A stretch of DNA of 64,000 nt, from contig CALSOU010000001.1 of the NCBI GenBank assembly GCA_943788055.1, positions 186,001 through 250,000 of the forward strand, read 5' to 3'. Position 1 is the stretch's first letter. Every line of letters begins with the position of its first letter. The position numbers were made by a program, and so were the translations under genes. This DNA is from an uncultured Saprospiraceae bacterium (GTDB lineage Bacteria; Bacteroidota; Bacteroidia; Chitinophagales; Saprospiraceae). Of the stretch, positions 54,828 through 63,609 are shown in pieces. The notes below the pieces were generated by a model. That model did no database searches and was not told the DNA's origin. It worked only from the letters and a program-made list of their open reading frames with translations.

Positions 54828-57197
54828 TTATTTGATCACCTGAATAGGGTAGATCCCTTCTAAATTATTACTTGTAATTACTTTGACATAATAAGATCCA
54901 TTGGCCAATGTATTGACCGGAAGTGAGACAGTAGCATTATTATTGAGATCTCTGCTTAACACAACTTGTCCGAGTACATTGATTAAATCAATATGTCTTA
55001 TCTGAGCACCTTTACTAACAACAGTGATGTTACTGGATGCTGGACTTGGATAAATTTCAACCTCTGCTCCCAAGATTTCTTTAACATTCACTGTAGGAGC
55101 ACCTTTGACATAAAAATTGTCAATTCCAGCTTCAACTACGTGACCATTTGATGCAAAATCACTTGTTCTCATTGAAACTGTCATTGTAGATGTAATTTCA
55201 AGAAATTCTGAAACAACAAAACTGAACTTATCACTCCACTCTTGAGAATTTGTATTGTACTCCAAAAGCAGAATTTCAGTCGTTCCATTATCTATATAAA
55301 ATTCAAGCTGATCATCGGAAGCACCGTTGCCACCGCCGGTCATAAACCAAGTACGAAATTCAACAGTTGGATTCTCATAAGTCGTAAGATTCATTAATGG
55401 AGAAGTCAATATCGTCGTTCCATTATCTACATCTGATGAGAAAAAAGAACCTCCTATTTCGTTTTCTGTTACGTAACACATATCTCCTACATCACCTTCA
55501 ACGTCAGCTTCAGGATTAAAAATCAACCCATTGTTATAAGTACCAGCTGGAACAGCTCTTTCCCAGCCGCCAGAGAAATTTCCTCCTTCTTGAATATTTG
55601 TCACTTCCCAACCCAAGTCAAGAATATAGTCATCCATATATGCAGGCTCAGTTTCGTATGTTTCAGAAAATGGTCCTTCAATAAAGATCCCTTCTACACC
55701 GATGTTTTCATAGCCCCATTTACCAGCATAAATTTGGTATTCGCCTTCAATTACTGTCGTTGATGCCAAACCTTGATTGTCTGAAGTTAGATCAAACGTT
55801 AACTCCTGACCCTGTAAAGTGAATTCAGCATTTGGAATGGCATTTCCAGTGTTCTTATCGACTAAAGTTAGACCGACTTGGTAACTAGGTAATTGACCTA
55901 GCTTCATGTCCAATATCGTAACTTCACCATTGACTAGCGTAGCTTCAGCTGTTTTAGTTTCGTATAGCGGATGCGAAAATTCAACTGTAAATGTTCCAGC
56001 AGATGGTTGTCCAGTTTTATATTCTCCGTTAGCTTCAGTTTGCTCATCTTCATAATCTCCATCAATAATTCTTACTGTGGCATTTGATATCGACGCATTT
56101 GTAGCAATATCTGTCACTTTCCCTTCAAGATAGCAAGCTCTGACATAATCAGCTTCAAAAACATATAAACCACTATTGATATCGCAAGCGATCACAACTC
56201 CAGATGGAAGATAAGGTGTCACACCCCAACAGCCACTAAAACCGCCATCTGGGCCATCATAGGTATCGTATGCAGCAACTTGCACCATATTTTCAGGTCT
56301 ATGTACGTCTGTAATGATTATACCTGCCGTGTACCAAGAAGTCACAATAAAGCCGTTAAAATAGTGTGTATTATGCGGAATGGTTCCTGTACCAGCTACT
56401 CCTGGTGGCATGAACTTATCTAATAGCTCAATATTCTGAGGATCCGAACAGTCATATGCATCTACAAAACCTTCTGGTCGTTCATCGGTAGTGAATACAT
56501 AGTTATGTGTTGGGTCAGCCCAAGCATTGTGGGTAAAATCACTAGAAGTCTCTCTAGTTCCTAATAATTCTATGTTGTTTAAATCTGAAATATCATACAT
56601 AGCAAGATGATCATAGATTTCACTTGCATATAGTGTATCACCTTTTGCGTAAGCATCATGAGAGTAAGGCGACACAATACTAGATAAGTATGTGGGATTC
56701 ATTGGATCATCACTGGGATCGAAAAACTCAACTCCTCGCCCTTGACATCCTGATAACATAATGATACCTTTCTCATCAATAAAGATATTATGACACCGAT
56801 CAAGAGCTATGTCATTATCTCCATCCTGTACAACTGGCTTGATGAAGTTAAATTCAATATTATTAGGTGCTTCGGACATGTCAATGATCAGCAAACCATC
56901 ATTACCACTATCACAAGTGACATATGCATATTCTCCCCACTGCTTCATGTCTCTCCAAGTAGAGTTAGAACCGGGAATAAATATTAGTTCAACAGGGTTT
57001 GTTACATCCTCCAAACTGTAAACACGGGTTCCTATGGTAGTTCCAACGATAGCATATTCAGAACCATCTGGAGCAACATAACCCCAAATATCATTTCCAC
57101 TACCGTCAAAAGTAACATTGCTCTGCAAGGTTAAATTCAACTGTGAGAAGGAAAAAATGCTAAAAAGCATCAAAAAAGCAGAAAAGAAAAATTTCAT
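54828..57197 (-). CDS. Choice-of-anchor B (LVIVD-type) T9SS-secreted protein
   Basis: I chose the ATG at 57197 because MKFFFSAFLMLFSIFSFSQ is a good signal peptide; the ATG-less extension to 57266 is not needed. The 789-residue protein has a choice-of-anchor B region with beta-propeller-like LVIVD repeats (WGYVAPDGSEYAIVGTTIGTRVY, DMKQWGEYAYVTCDSG, LDRCHNIFIDEKGIIMLSG, SPYSHDAYAKGDTLYASE). Two carboxypeptidase-regulatory/SdrD-like beta domains (LEGKVTDIATNASISNATVRI) and a receiver region follow, and a T9SS domain (EVEIYPSPASSNITVV ... NGSYYVKVI) ends it. It is surface-exposed or secreted. Family members are common in Saprospiraceae-like genomes; no enzymatic role is established. The frame is intact, unlike the other long T9SS genes here. 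Confidence 0.85.
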   Translation of the reverse strand: MKFFFSAFLMLFSIFSFSQLNLTLQSNVTFDGSGNDIWGYVAPDGSEYAIVGTTIGTRVYSLEDVTNPVELIFIPGSNSTWRDMKQWGEYAYVTCDSGNDGLLIIDMSEAPNNIEFNFIKPVVQDGDNDIALDRCHNIFIDEKGIIMLSGCQGRGVEFFDPSDDPMNPTYLSSIVSPYSHDAYAKGDTLYASEIYDHLAMYDISDLNNIELLGTRETSSDFTHNAWADPTHNYVFTTDERPEGFVDAYDCSDPQNIELLDKFMPPGVAGTGTIPHNTHYFNGFIVTSWYTAGIIITDVHRPENMVQVAAYDTYDGPDGGFSGCWGVTPYLPSGVVIACDINSGLYVFEADYVRACYLEGKVTDIATNASISNATVRIIDGDYEDEQTEANGEYKTGQPSAGTFTVEFSHPLYETKTAEATLVNGEVTILDMKLGQLPSYQVGLTLVDKNTGNAIPNAEFTLQGQELTFDLTSDNQGLASTTVIEGEYQIYAGKWGYENIGVEGIFIEGPFSETYETEPAYMDDYILDLGWEVTNIQEGGNFSGGWERAVPAGTYNNGLIFNPEADVEGDVGDMCYVTENEIGGSFFSSDVDNGTTILTSPLMNLTTYENPTVEFRTWFMTGGGNGASDDQLEFYIDNGTTEILLLEYNTNSQEWSDKFSFVVSEFLEITSTMTVSMRTSDFASNGHVVEAGIDNFYVKGAPTVNVKEILGAEVEIYPSPASSNITVVSKGAQIRHIDLINVLGQVVLSRDLNNNATVSLPVNTLANGSYYVKVITSNNLEGIYPIQVIK

Positions 57198-57363
57198 TAT
57201 TTGTATTAAGTAGTTAAAAGATTTCTGCATCAAGAATGGAATAAAGCCAATCTTCAAATCAGACAAAGCAGTAAATATACGCCTATGTATCAGTATATAC
57301 GAATGATCGTTCGCCGTATTGCAGACATATCAATAAAAATCGGAAGATGTCGGCAATAAGTGA

Positions 57364-57795
57364 CTACTTCTTATGTAGAATCATAGTTGTAAGACGTGAA
57401 ACACAACAAAGTTCATCGCTCGAATTGTAAATCTTAATATCCCACACATGGATGTTTCTCCCCACTTTGATTGGTGATACCACACCCGTCACTGTTTCTC
57501 CTTCTTTTGCAGATTTAAGATGATTTGCATTTACTTCCACACCTACAGCACCATTTATTGTATTTGGATCATGTATAATCCAACTTGCAACTGAACCTAG
57601 AGTCTCAGCCAAAACTACTGATGCTCCTCCATGCAGTAAGCGCATCGGTTGCACATTTTTAGAAGTAACGGGCATTGTTGCTTTCAGATAGTCTTTTCCA
57701 ACTTCTGTAATTCTAATGTCCAAAAAATCTCCCATTGTGTTTTTTCCTGAGGCATTCAGCTGTTCAGGCGTTAAATCAGTATACCATATACTCAT
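57364..57795 (-). CDS. Hot-dog thioesterase, PaaI/MenI-like
   Basis: This 143-residue protein has the DHNA-CoA/PaaI thioesterase pattern: GDFLDIRITEVGKDYLKATMPV, then MRLLHGGASVVLAETLGSVASW, where HGGASVVLAETLGS is nearly identical to MenI (YdiI) and holds the catalytic glutamate. NANHLKSAKEGETVTGVVSPI completes the fold. It may hydrolyse 1,4-dihydroxy-2-naphthoyl-CoA in menaquinone synthesis, but other acyl-CoA esters are possible. It follows miaA by 12 bases on the same strand. Confidence 0.88.
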   Translation of the reverse strand: MSIWYTDLTPEQLNASGKNTMGDFLDIRITEVGKDYLKATMPVTSKNVQPMRLLHGGASVVLAETLGSVASWIIHDPNTINGAVGVEVNANHLKSAKEGETVTGVVSPIKVGRNIHVWDIKIYNSSDELCCVSRLTTMILHKK

Positions 57796-57807
57796 AAATG
57801 ATGTGTT

Positions 57808-58725
57808 TTATTTGTGGACAATAGAATCTAAAATATGTTTCGCATCAATATCTCTTGCCGATTTCCATACGGCTTCTGGTACCCCTCGGAACCAAGTTAA
57901 CTGTCTTTTTGCATAATTCCTTGTATGCTGCTTAACCTTATTCAAAGCATAATCATAATCAACTTTTCCCTCTAGATACTGAAAAAACTCTGAATAACCT
58001 ACAGTTTGCAAAGAACGAAGATTCCGAAATTTAAACAACTGTTTGACTTCTTCTAGAAGTCCCATTTCCATCATTTGGTCCACTCGCTTATTGATTCTAT
58101 CATAGAGTTCTTCTCTTGGTCTATCAAGTACTACATAATGCACTTGGTAAGGAAGTTTCTTTGATTGTTCAGTTCTCCAATCTGAAAATTTCCTTCCGGT
58201 ACCATAATATACTTCGAGGGCTCTAATTAGTCTCCTACGATTGCTCAAATCGACCTTTTCAAAGTACTCGGGGTCTAAACTGGATAATTTATTCTGTAAG
58301 TACTCCAAGCCATTCTTCTCAAATTGAACCTGTAATTCCAGTGAGATAGAAGGATCAATTCTCGGGATCTTGTCCAATCCATTTGTAAGAGACTTTAGAT
58401 ACAAACCTGTACCACCTGTGCAAACAACATAGTTCTTACTTTGAAATAACTCCTCAATCTTTTCGCTAGCAGCTAACTCATAATCTGCTACTGTAAAAGA
58501 CTCATGTATCGAATGAGATCCAATAAAATGATGAGTAACCTCACTCAACTCCTTTGCTGAGGGTCGAGCAACACCGATTTTCAACTCTTCGTAGATCTGT
58601 CTACTATCTGCCGAGATGATTTCAGTTTCAAGGTGTTGAGCTAATCTGATTGACAGCTCCGTTTTTCCAACGGCAGTTGGTCCAGTAATAATGATCAGAT
58701 GTCTTGTTTCATTCATTGCCGTCAA
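57808..58725 (-). CDS. miaA: tRNA dimethylallyltransferase
   Basis: This 305-residue protein is MiaA: IITGPTAVGKTELSIRLAQ is the P-loop, ISADSRQIYEELKIGVARPS (DSRQxY) follows, then GGTGLYLKSLTNGLD, LDRPREELYDRINKRVDQM and KVKQHTRNYAKRQLTWFR. It adds a dimethylallyl group to A37 of tRNAs that read UNN codons. Its length is normal. It is divergent from the acyltransferase gene with a short shared promoter region, and the thioesterase gene follows it. Confidence 0.96.
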   Translation of the reverse strand: MTAMNETRHLIIITGPTAVGKTELSIRLAQHLETEIISADSRQIYEELKIGVARPSAKELSEVTHHFIGSHSIHESFTVADYELAASEKIEELFQSKNYVVCTGGTGLYLKSLTNGLDKIPRIDPSISLELQVQFEKNGLEYLQNKLSSLDPEYFEKVDLSNRRRLIRALEVYYGTGRKFSDWRTEQSKKLPYQVHYVVLDRPREELYDRINKRVDQMMEMGLLEEVKQLFKFRNLRSLQTVGYSEFFQYLEGKVDYDYALNKVKQHTRNYAKRQLTWFRGVPEAVWKSARDIDAKHILDSIVHK

Positions 58726-58750
58726 ATAGGTCTACAAACATAAAAAAACC

Positions 58751-58758
58751 TACTTTTG
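58751..58758 (+). promoter_or_regulatory. Bacteroidota -7 promoter element for the acyltransferase
   Basis: TACTTTTG matches TAnnTTTG and lies 18 bases before the ATG at 58777, in the short gap between the divergent miaA and acyltransferase genes. It also explains why the longer frame from TTG 58756 is unlikely to be used, as that start would lie inside the promoter. Confidence 0.5.
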
Positions 58759-58776
58759 GAATTGAAAAATGACTCC

Positions 58777-59994
58777 ATGATTTACGATATACTTCGACCA
58801 ACCGTCAGATTTGCCACAAAGCTGTACTTTGGTAAAATATTTGTTTCTGGTGTTGAAAACCTGCCAAAAGATAAACCCATAATTTTAGCAAGCAATCATC
58901 CGACTGCATTCATTGAACCGTGTATGTTGGCTTGCTACCTCCCAGTGCGATTGCATTTTCTCGTGAGGGGTGATCTATTTTCAAAATCATGGCTATCATG
59001 GCTTCTAAAGGGAACTAATCAGATACCAATTTTTAGGCAAAAAGACGGGCTTGGTAACGTGAAAAAAAATCTTCTAACTCAAAAGCTTATTCTAGAGTTA
59101 TTTCAAGAAAACAATGCCTTGTTGATGTTTCCTGAAGCTCATACACATGAAAATCTCTTTTTGAGACCATTAAAAAAAGGTATTTCGAGATTCGCTTTTA
59201 TGCACCCTAACTCCAATGTCCAAGTCGTTCCAATAGGTGTAAATTTCGATCGACATGTGAAGTTTGGTAGCAAAGTTTCGATCGTAATTGGAAAACCCAT
59301 AGATATCGATTCACTCGAAGATCAGAAATGGGAAACTGAGGCAAAAAAGCATAAACATTTCCTAGACTTATTATCTAAACGTATGCAGAAATGCCTACGA
59401 CATATTACTCACGAAGAAGTCGAAGACAATCTTCATAAAGCATACAGAATAATAGACAGTCAAAAACGCTTTTCACTGCTTCCAGTGGTCGAGAAAAGAA
59501 AAGATGTATTTGAAGAAGAACAAAACTTAGCAAATCTGATTGATGAAAATGATCAATCTTCTACACTTTTAAATAATACGCTTGAAGAATCATCTCATCA
59601 ACGCTTGAAAAAGCCATCAATACTTGATTTAGTCGGAATGTTCATTCTCATCCCGATCTTCTTGATTAGTCTTTTGTTCCACTTTATACCGACACAGATT
59701 TCTCGCTATATTGTCAAGAAGAAAATAACAATGCATGAATTTGTGATGCCGGTATTCCTTGCAATTATGATTTTTGAATATCTATTTCTGTTACCTATCA
59801 CATTTATCTTAGCACTTATTATTGGTGGTTTTGCTTGGTATCTCTTTCTTGCGTTTATACTTTCGGGATTATTTGGGCTGTTTTATCTAAAGGCTTTTCA
59901 GGACCAATGGCAATATTTATTCCTTAGTAGTGATCAAAAAAAAGAACTGCAATATACAGTATCAGATTTCAACACCAATTTTCCAACAATTTAA
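58777..59994 (+). CDS. PlsC-like glycerophospholipid acyltransferase with C-terminal membrane helices
   Basis: From the ATG at 58777 this protein has 405 residues. The acyltransferase core has ILASNHPTAFIEP (block I, NHxTAFxEP, where glutamate takes the place of the usual HX4D aspartate, as in the DHAPAT/Gpat-like group), GTNQIPIFRQKDG (block II), LLMFPEAHTHEN (block III, FPEG-like) and VVPIGVNFD (block IV). A charged middle part follows, then three to four membrane helices at the C-terminus. It acylates glycerol-3-phosphate or lysophosphatidate at the membrane. The asparaginase gene follows 10 bases after its stop. Confidence 0.88.
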   Translation: MIYDILRPTVRFATKLYFGKIFVSGVENLPKDKPIILASNHPTAFIEPCMLACYLPVRLHFLVRGDLFSKSWLSWLLKGTNQIPIFRQKDGLGNVKKNLLTQKLILELFQENNALLMFPEAHTHENLFLRPLKKGISRFAFMHPNSNVQVVPIGVNFDRHVKFGSKVSIVIGKPIDIDSLEDQKWETEAKKHKHFLDLLSKRMQKCLRHITHEEVEDNLHKAYRIIDSQKRFSLLPVVEKRKDVFEEEQNLANLIDENDQSSTLLNNTLEESSHQRLKKPSILDLVGMFILIPIFLISLLFHFIPTQISRYIVKKKITMHEFVMPVFLAIMIFEYLFLLPITFILALIIGGFAWYLFLAFILSGLFGLFYLKAFQDQWQYLFLSSDQKKELQYTVSDFNTNFPTI

Positions 59995-60004
59995 AGCCAC
60001 CAAA

Positions 60005-61051
60005 ATGAAAGTATCAGCCGTACTTATTTTCGTCTTTACCTCAGTCTTGCTTCTTAGCTGTAATGACAATACAATCAGTTCCGACTCTTCCATTTCATCT
60101 TCACCTAAAAAAAGTATTCAAACTACTGAATATGCCATGGTTATCCACGGAGGGGCAGGTACAATTCTCCGGGAAAATATGGATAAGGAAACTGAAAATG
60201 CATACAATGAGATTTTGACTAGAGTTCTTGTAGAAGGTGAACAAATGCTCAAAAACGGTATCAGTTCAGAGGAAGTAGTAGTGAAAACTATTATGAAAAT
60301 GGAAGATTCACCTCTCTTCAATGCTGGAAAGGGAGCTGTTTTTACCAGCGAAGAAACAAACGAACTAGATGCTTCAATTATGAGAGGCTCCGATCAACAA
60401 GCTGGAGCTGTTAGCGGTATCACAACAATTAAGAACCCAATTACTGCTGCGCTTGCTGTTTTGAACAAATCAGAGCATGTTCTACTTTCTGGCAATGGCG
60501 CAGATAAGTTTGCAGCGGAAAACGGATGTGAAGTAGTTGAACCATCATATTTTCATACGGAAAGACGACGAAATTCACTAGATCGCATAAAGGCTAAAGA
60601 AGACTTGGGAACTCTAGAATCTTCAAATCTAGACTACAAATACGGTACAGTTGGATGTGTTGTTTTGGACAAAAAAGGAAACATCGTAGCAGGAACATCG
60701 ACAGGTGGAATGACGAATAAGAAATACAATCGAATCGGAGATTCACCAGTTATAGGTGCTGGAACTTATGCAGATAATTCAACTTGCGGTGTTTCATCTA
60801 CAGGACACGGTGAGTATTTCATAAGATATGCTGTAGCACATGACATAGCTGCAAGAATGGAATACAAAGGTTTAGGCGTAACACGAGCTGCTAAGGAAGT
60901 CGTTATGGATAAATTGGTTGAAAAAGGAGGCTCAGGTGGAGTAGTGGCATTAAGCAAAACTGGCGAAATCGCCATGATCTTCAATACACCAGGTATGTAT
61001 AGGGGCTATGTTAAGCCTGGTGAGTTAGTCGTTAAAATCTATGAAGACTAA
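60005..61051 (+). CDS. Isoaspartyl peptidase / L-asparaginase type 2, lipoprotein
   Basis: From the ATG at 60005 the protein has 348 residues and a lipoprotein signal (VSAVLIFVFTSVLLLSC). It is an Ntn-hydrolase of the plant-type asparaginase family: VIHGGAGTI, FNAGKGAVFTSEETNELDASIM, and then the self-processing site DYKYGTVGCVVLDKKGN, where threonine becomes the N-terminal nucleophile of the beta subunit, followed by AGTSTGGMTNKKYNRIGDSP. It removes beta-aspartyl residues from peptides or hydrolyses asparagine, here outside the cytoplasm. The length is normal. Confidence 0.93.
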   Translation: MKVSAVLIFVFTSVLLLSCNDNTISSDSSISSSPKKSIQTTEYAMVIHGGAGTILRENMDKETENAYNEILTRVLVEGEQMLKNGISSEEVVVKTIMKMEDSPLFNAGKGAVFTSEETNELDASIMRGSDQQAGAVSGITTIKNPITAALAVLNKSEHVLLSGNGADKFAAENGCEVVEPSYFHTERRRNSLDRIKAKEDLGTLESSNLDYKYGTVGCVVLDKKGNIVAGTSTGGMTNKKYNRIGDSPVIGAGTYADNSTCGVSSTGHGEYFIRYAVAHDIAARMEYKGLGVTRAAKEVVMDKLVEKGGSGGVVALSKTGEIAMIFNTPGMYRGYVKPGELVVKIYED

Positions 61052-61083
61052 CACTTCAACCTGAATTTCAAAATTAGAATTAG

Positions 61084-61560
61084 ATATCTGTACTAAAGTC
61101 CTTAGCCGATAGGTTTGCTGAAACCTATTTAAGCGGTCGGTGGATTTGCGAAACAAATGTCGCAGAACTTATCAACTAGGTTTCTTAACCTAAAGCTGCA
61201 AGGAGCTTATACGATCTAAATCCAATAGCACTCCTTACATTCCACTTATCTTACTATCTCGGAAGTGTTTTATAAGTTTTAGAAGGCGGAAAGCTTGACA
61301 TCAGTGATTCAAAAAGTTTTGATATGTCTAAAATATCCAATGACATACAATGGATGCTACTTTGTAATCAATTGACATATCATGCTACTCAAATACATCG
61401 AAGAATAGAAACCATGAAGTAGGAAGAGCTCCTAGGTGACTTTTCATGTGGAAAATACGGTACTAATCGAAGAAACATTGAAGGTCTTATCGAGCATGGT
61501 TACTAGCATCTTGGGCAAATGCTAATTATTCGAAAAATGATAAGGAGCAACAAAATGTAA
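61084..61560 (+). pseudogene. DinB-like protein, start lost and five in-frame stops, no frameshift
   Basis: A single frame of 159 codons reads as a DinB/DUF1572-type four-helix protein: SLADRFAETYLSGRWICETN, stop, VS, stop, PKAARSLYDLNPIALLTFHLSYYLGSVL, stop, VLEGGKLDISDSK, NDIQWMLLCNQ, stop, EELLGDF, YGTNRRNIEGLIEHGY, stop, HLGQMLIIRKMI. The stops are TAG 61177, TAA 61186, TAA 61273, TAG 61420 and TAG 61504. The likely start is ATA (61084), where ATG is expected. The full length equals a normal DinB protein, and the frame has no indel across 477 bases, despite six damaging point changes. Metal-ligand histidines are retained (TFHLS, EHGY-stop-HLG). Confidence 0.75.
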
Positions 61561-61661
61561 ACACCGAAAAGAGGCTAGATACACAGAGGAAATCGACAAG
61601 AAATCTAATAAAGGAAAGTAGATACCGATATCTTCCGTCTGAAACCCTTTCTAATTAATAT

Positions 61662-63350
61662 CTAGATTTGACCTTTGATAGCTTCTTGGACATTGATAAT
61701 ATGATCACCAATTCGCTCCATAGTAGAAAATAGATTATTATAGCTCATTGCAGTCTGAACATTATATCCAGAGGTTCCCAATTCAATATTATTCTCGGTT
61801 CTAAGACTATTTCTGAAATCATTTATTGAATCCTCAATACTCAAGGCTTTACTAAGACTAATCTTATTGTACTGGTTTGATTTAAGATTTATATTCATTT
61901 CTGCAAATGCTTGATCTAAAAGATCAACCATTTCTCGCAATCGTAATTTCTGATGATCTGAAAGTGATCTCTGCTGATCCTCAAGATTCTGTATAGTCAT
62001 AGAAATCTGATAATATAGATCTCCAATTCTTTCCAAGTCGTTGCAAATATTTAGAATAGTACGCAGTTTAACACTAGTGTCTGGAGTGATCTCTTTATCA
62101 GAAAGCTTTGTTATATATTCGGTAATTTCAATCTCTAGTTGATCGGTTGCCTTTTCATACTTCTTAATCTTCTTATGAAGTTTCTTAATTTCCTTCGCTT
62201 TGGTTGCCTGAAGTAAGTCTAAAAGAATTTTATTCATCTTACTTGTGATAACACCGTAGTTTGCTGCCTCTTTCTGTAACTCAGCAGTTGCTAATTCTGG
62301 GGTTCTACTGCTAGAGGTAATAAACTTTAGTCGATGATCGTCTTCACCCTCTGACTCTGGAACACTCCATATAGCTACTTTTACCAGCGTATTAACGAAC
62401 CCAACCATTATCAAGACATTGAGTAGATTGAAAGCTGTATGAAATGCTGAAAGCGCTATTGGAACATCTTCAGCATCAGTAAATGGTGTAAAATTATCAA
62501 TAAAACTTTGAAGAATACTTGTAAGTACTGGTAGGAAGTAAGGTAGAAGTATTACCATCCAAGCCACCCCTATGATATTAAACATAGAATGAATCCTCGC
62601 AGATCTTTTTGCATTCGTATTTCCAACAAGTGATGCAATTTCAGCTGTTATTGTGGTTCCGATATTCTCTCCTAAAATCATTGCTGCTGCAACTTCAAAA
62701 GGAAGCCAACCTTGGGCACACATCGTAAGTGTAATAGCCATTGCCGCACTGGAAGATTGTACCATAATCGTAACAAGTGTTCCAATCGCTACGAAGAGTA
62801 TCCTTGAAAGTATTCCCCAATTCGTAAAATTAGCAAGAAATTCAAGCACTTCAGGATTCCCTTTAAGATCAGGAACAGCTCCCTTAAGATAACTTAAGCC
62901 AAGAAATAAGATTGCAAATCCAATTACAAACTCACCCCAATATTTAATCCGATTCCTACCTGAAAATAGCATTGGTACACCTACAGCAAAAAGAGGTATA
63001 GAGTACGCACTTAACTTAATCTTAAATCCTAGAATCGATACTATCCAACCCGTTATAGTTGTTCCGATATTAGCCCCCATCATAACACCCGCAGATTCAA
63101 CCAAGGTCAGTAAACCTGCATTAACGAATGAAACTGTCATCACAGTGGTAGCAGAAGACGATTGTACCAAAGCTGTTGTCAAAAATCCTGTTCCTACTCC
63201 TAAAAATCGATTTTTTGTCATCGTACGAAGTATGTTCCGTAATTGAGCTCCGGCAGCGCGCTGAACACCGTCGCTCATCATTTTCATACCATAGACAAAA
63301 AAGCTTAAGGCACCAACAATCTGTAGAAGGTCTACTATTCCAAAATCCAT
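61662..63350 (-). CDS. Na/Pi cotransporter family protein with PhoU-like C-terminus
   Basis: This 562-residue membrane protein has the two inverted QSSS repeats of the NptA/PNaS family: TTALVQSSSATTVMTVSF and TIMVQSSSAAMAITLTM, each with the sodium- and phosphate-binding glutamine and serines, and GANIGTTITGW / GENIGTTITAE after them. About eight to nine helices cover residues 5-330. From about 350 on, a soluble helical domain resembles PhoU (ELQKEAANYGVITSKMN, LNICNDLERIGDLYYQ). It takes up phosphate with sodium, and the PhoU part probably adjusts activity. The start ATG at 63350 is well placed. Confidence 0.93.
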   Translation of the reverse strand: MDFGIVDLLQIVGALSFFVYGMKMMSDGVQRAAGAQLRNILRTMTKNRFLGVGTGFLTTALVQSSSATTVMTVSFVNAGLLTLVESAGVMMGANIGTTITGWIVSILGFKIKLSAYSIPLFAVGVPMLFSGRNRIKYWGEFVIGFAILFLGLSYLKGAVPDLKGNPEVLEFLANFTNWGILSRILFVAIGTLVTIMVQSSSAAMAITLTMCAQGWLPFEVAAAMILGENIGTTITAEIASLVGNTNAKRSARIHSMFNIIGVAWMVILLPYFLPVLTSILQSFIDNFTPFTDAEDVPIALSAFHTAFNLLNVLIMVGFVNTLVKVAIWSVPESEGEDDHRLKFITSSSRTPELATAELQKEAANYGVITSKMNKILLDLLQATKAKEIKKLHKKIKKYEKATDQLEIEITEYITKLSDKEITPDTSVKLRTILNICNDLERIGDLYYQISMTIQNLEDQQRSLSDHQKLRLREMVDLLDQAFAEMNINLKSNQYNKISLSKALSIEDSINDFRNSLRTENNIELGTSGYNVQTAMSYNNLFSTMERIGDHIINVQEAIKGQI

Positions 63351-63609
63351 GAAGAGATAGTTTTGTATAAGAAAGATTGATTTATAGTAAACCTATATCC
63401 TTTTTGAGCGATTACGTGACTATCTGAAGAAGTCGGATCGAAACGATCATTTTTATTCTTGAAAGTGGACATATAAGTTTTAATCTCGCTGTTTTGATTT
63501 AAAGCGCAAATATAGGTAAGACATTGTTATCGCAATGTTAAGGAATTCTGAGCAAAAAGGACTGAGATTTGTGGTACCTATCGTAAAGATTTTACTAGTT
63601 GCTAGCTTG

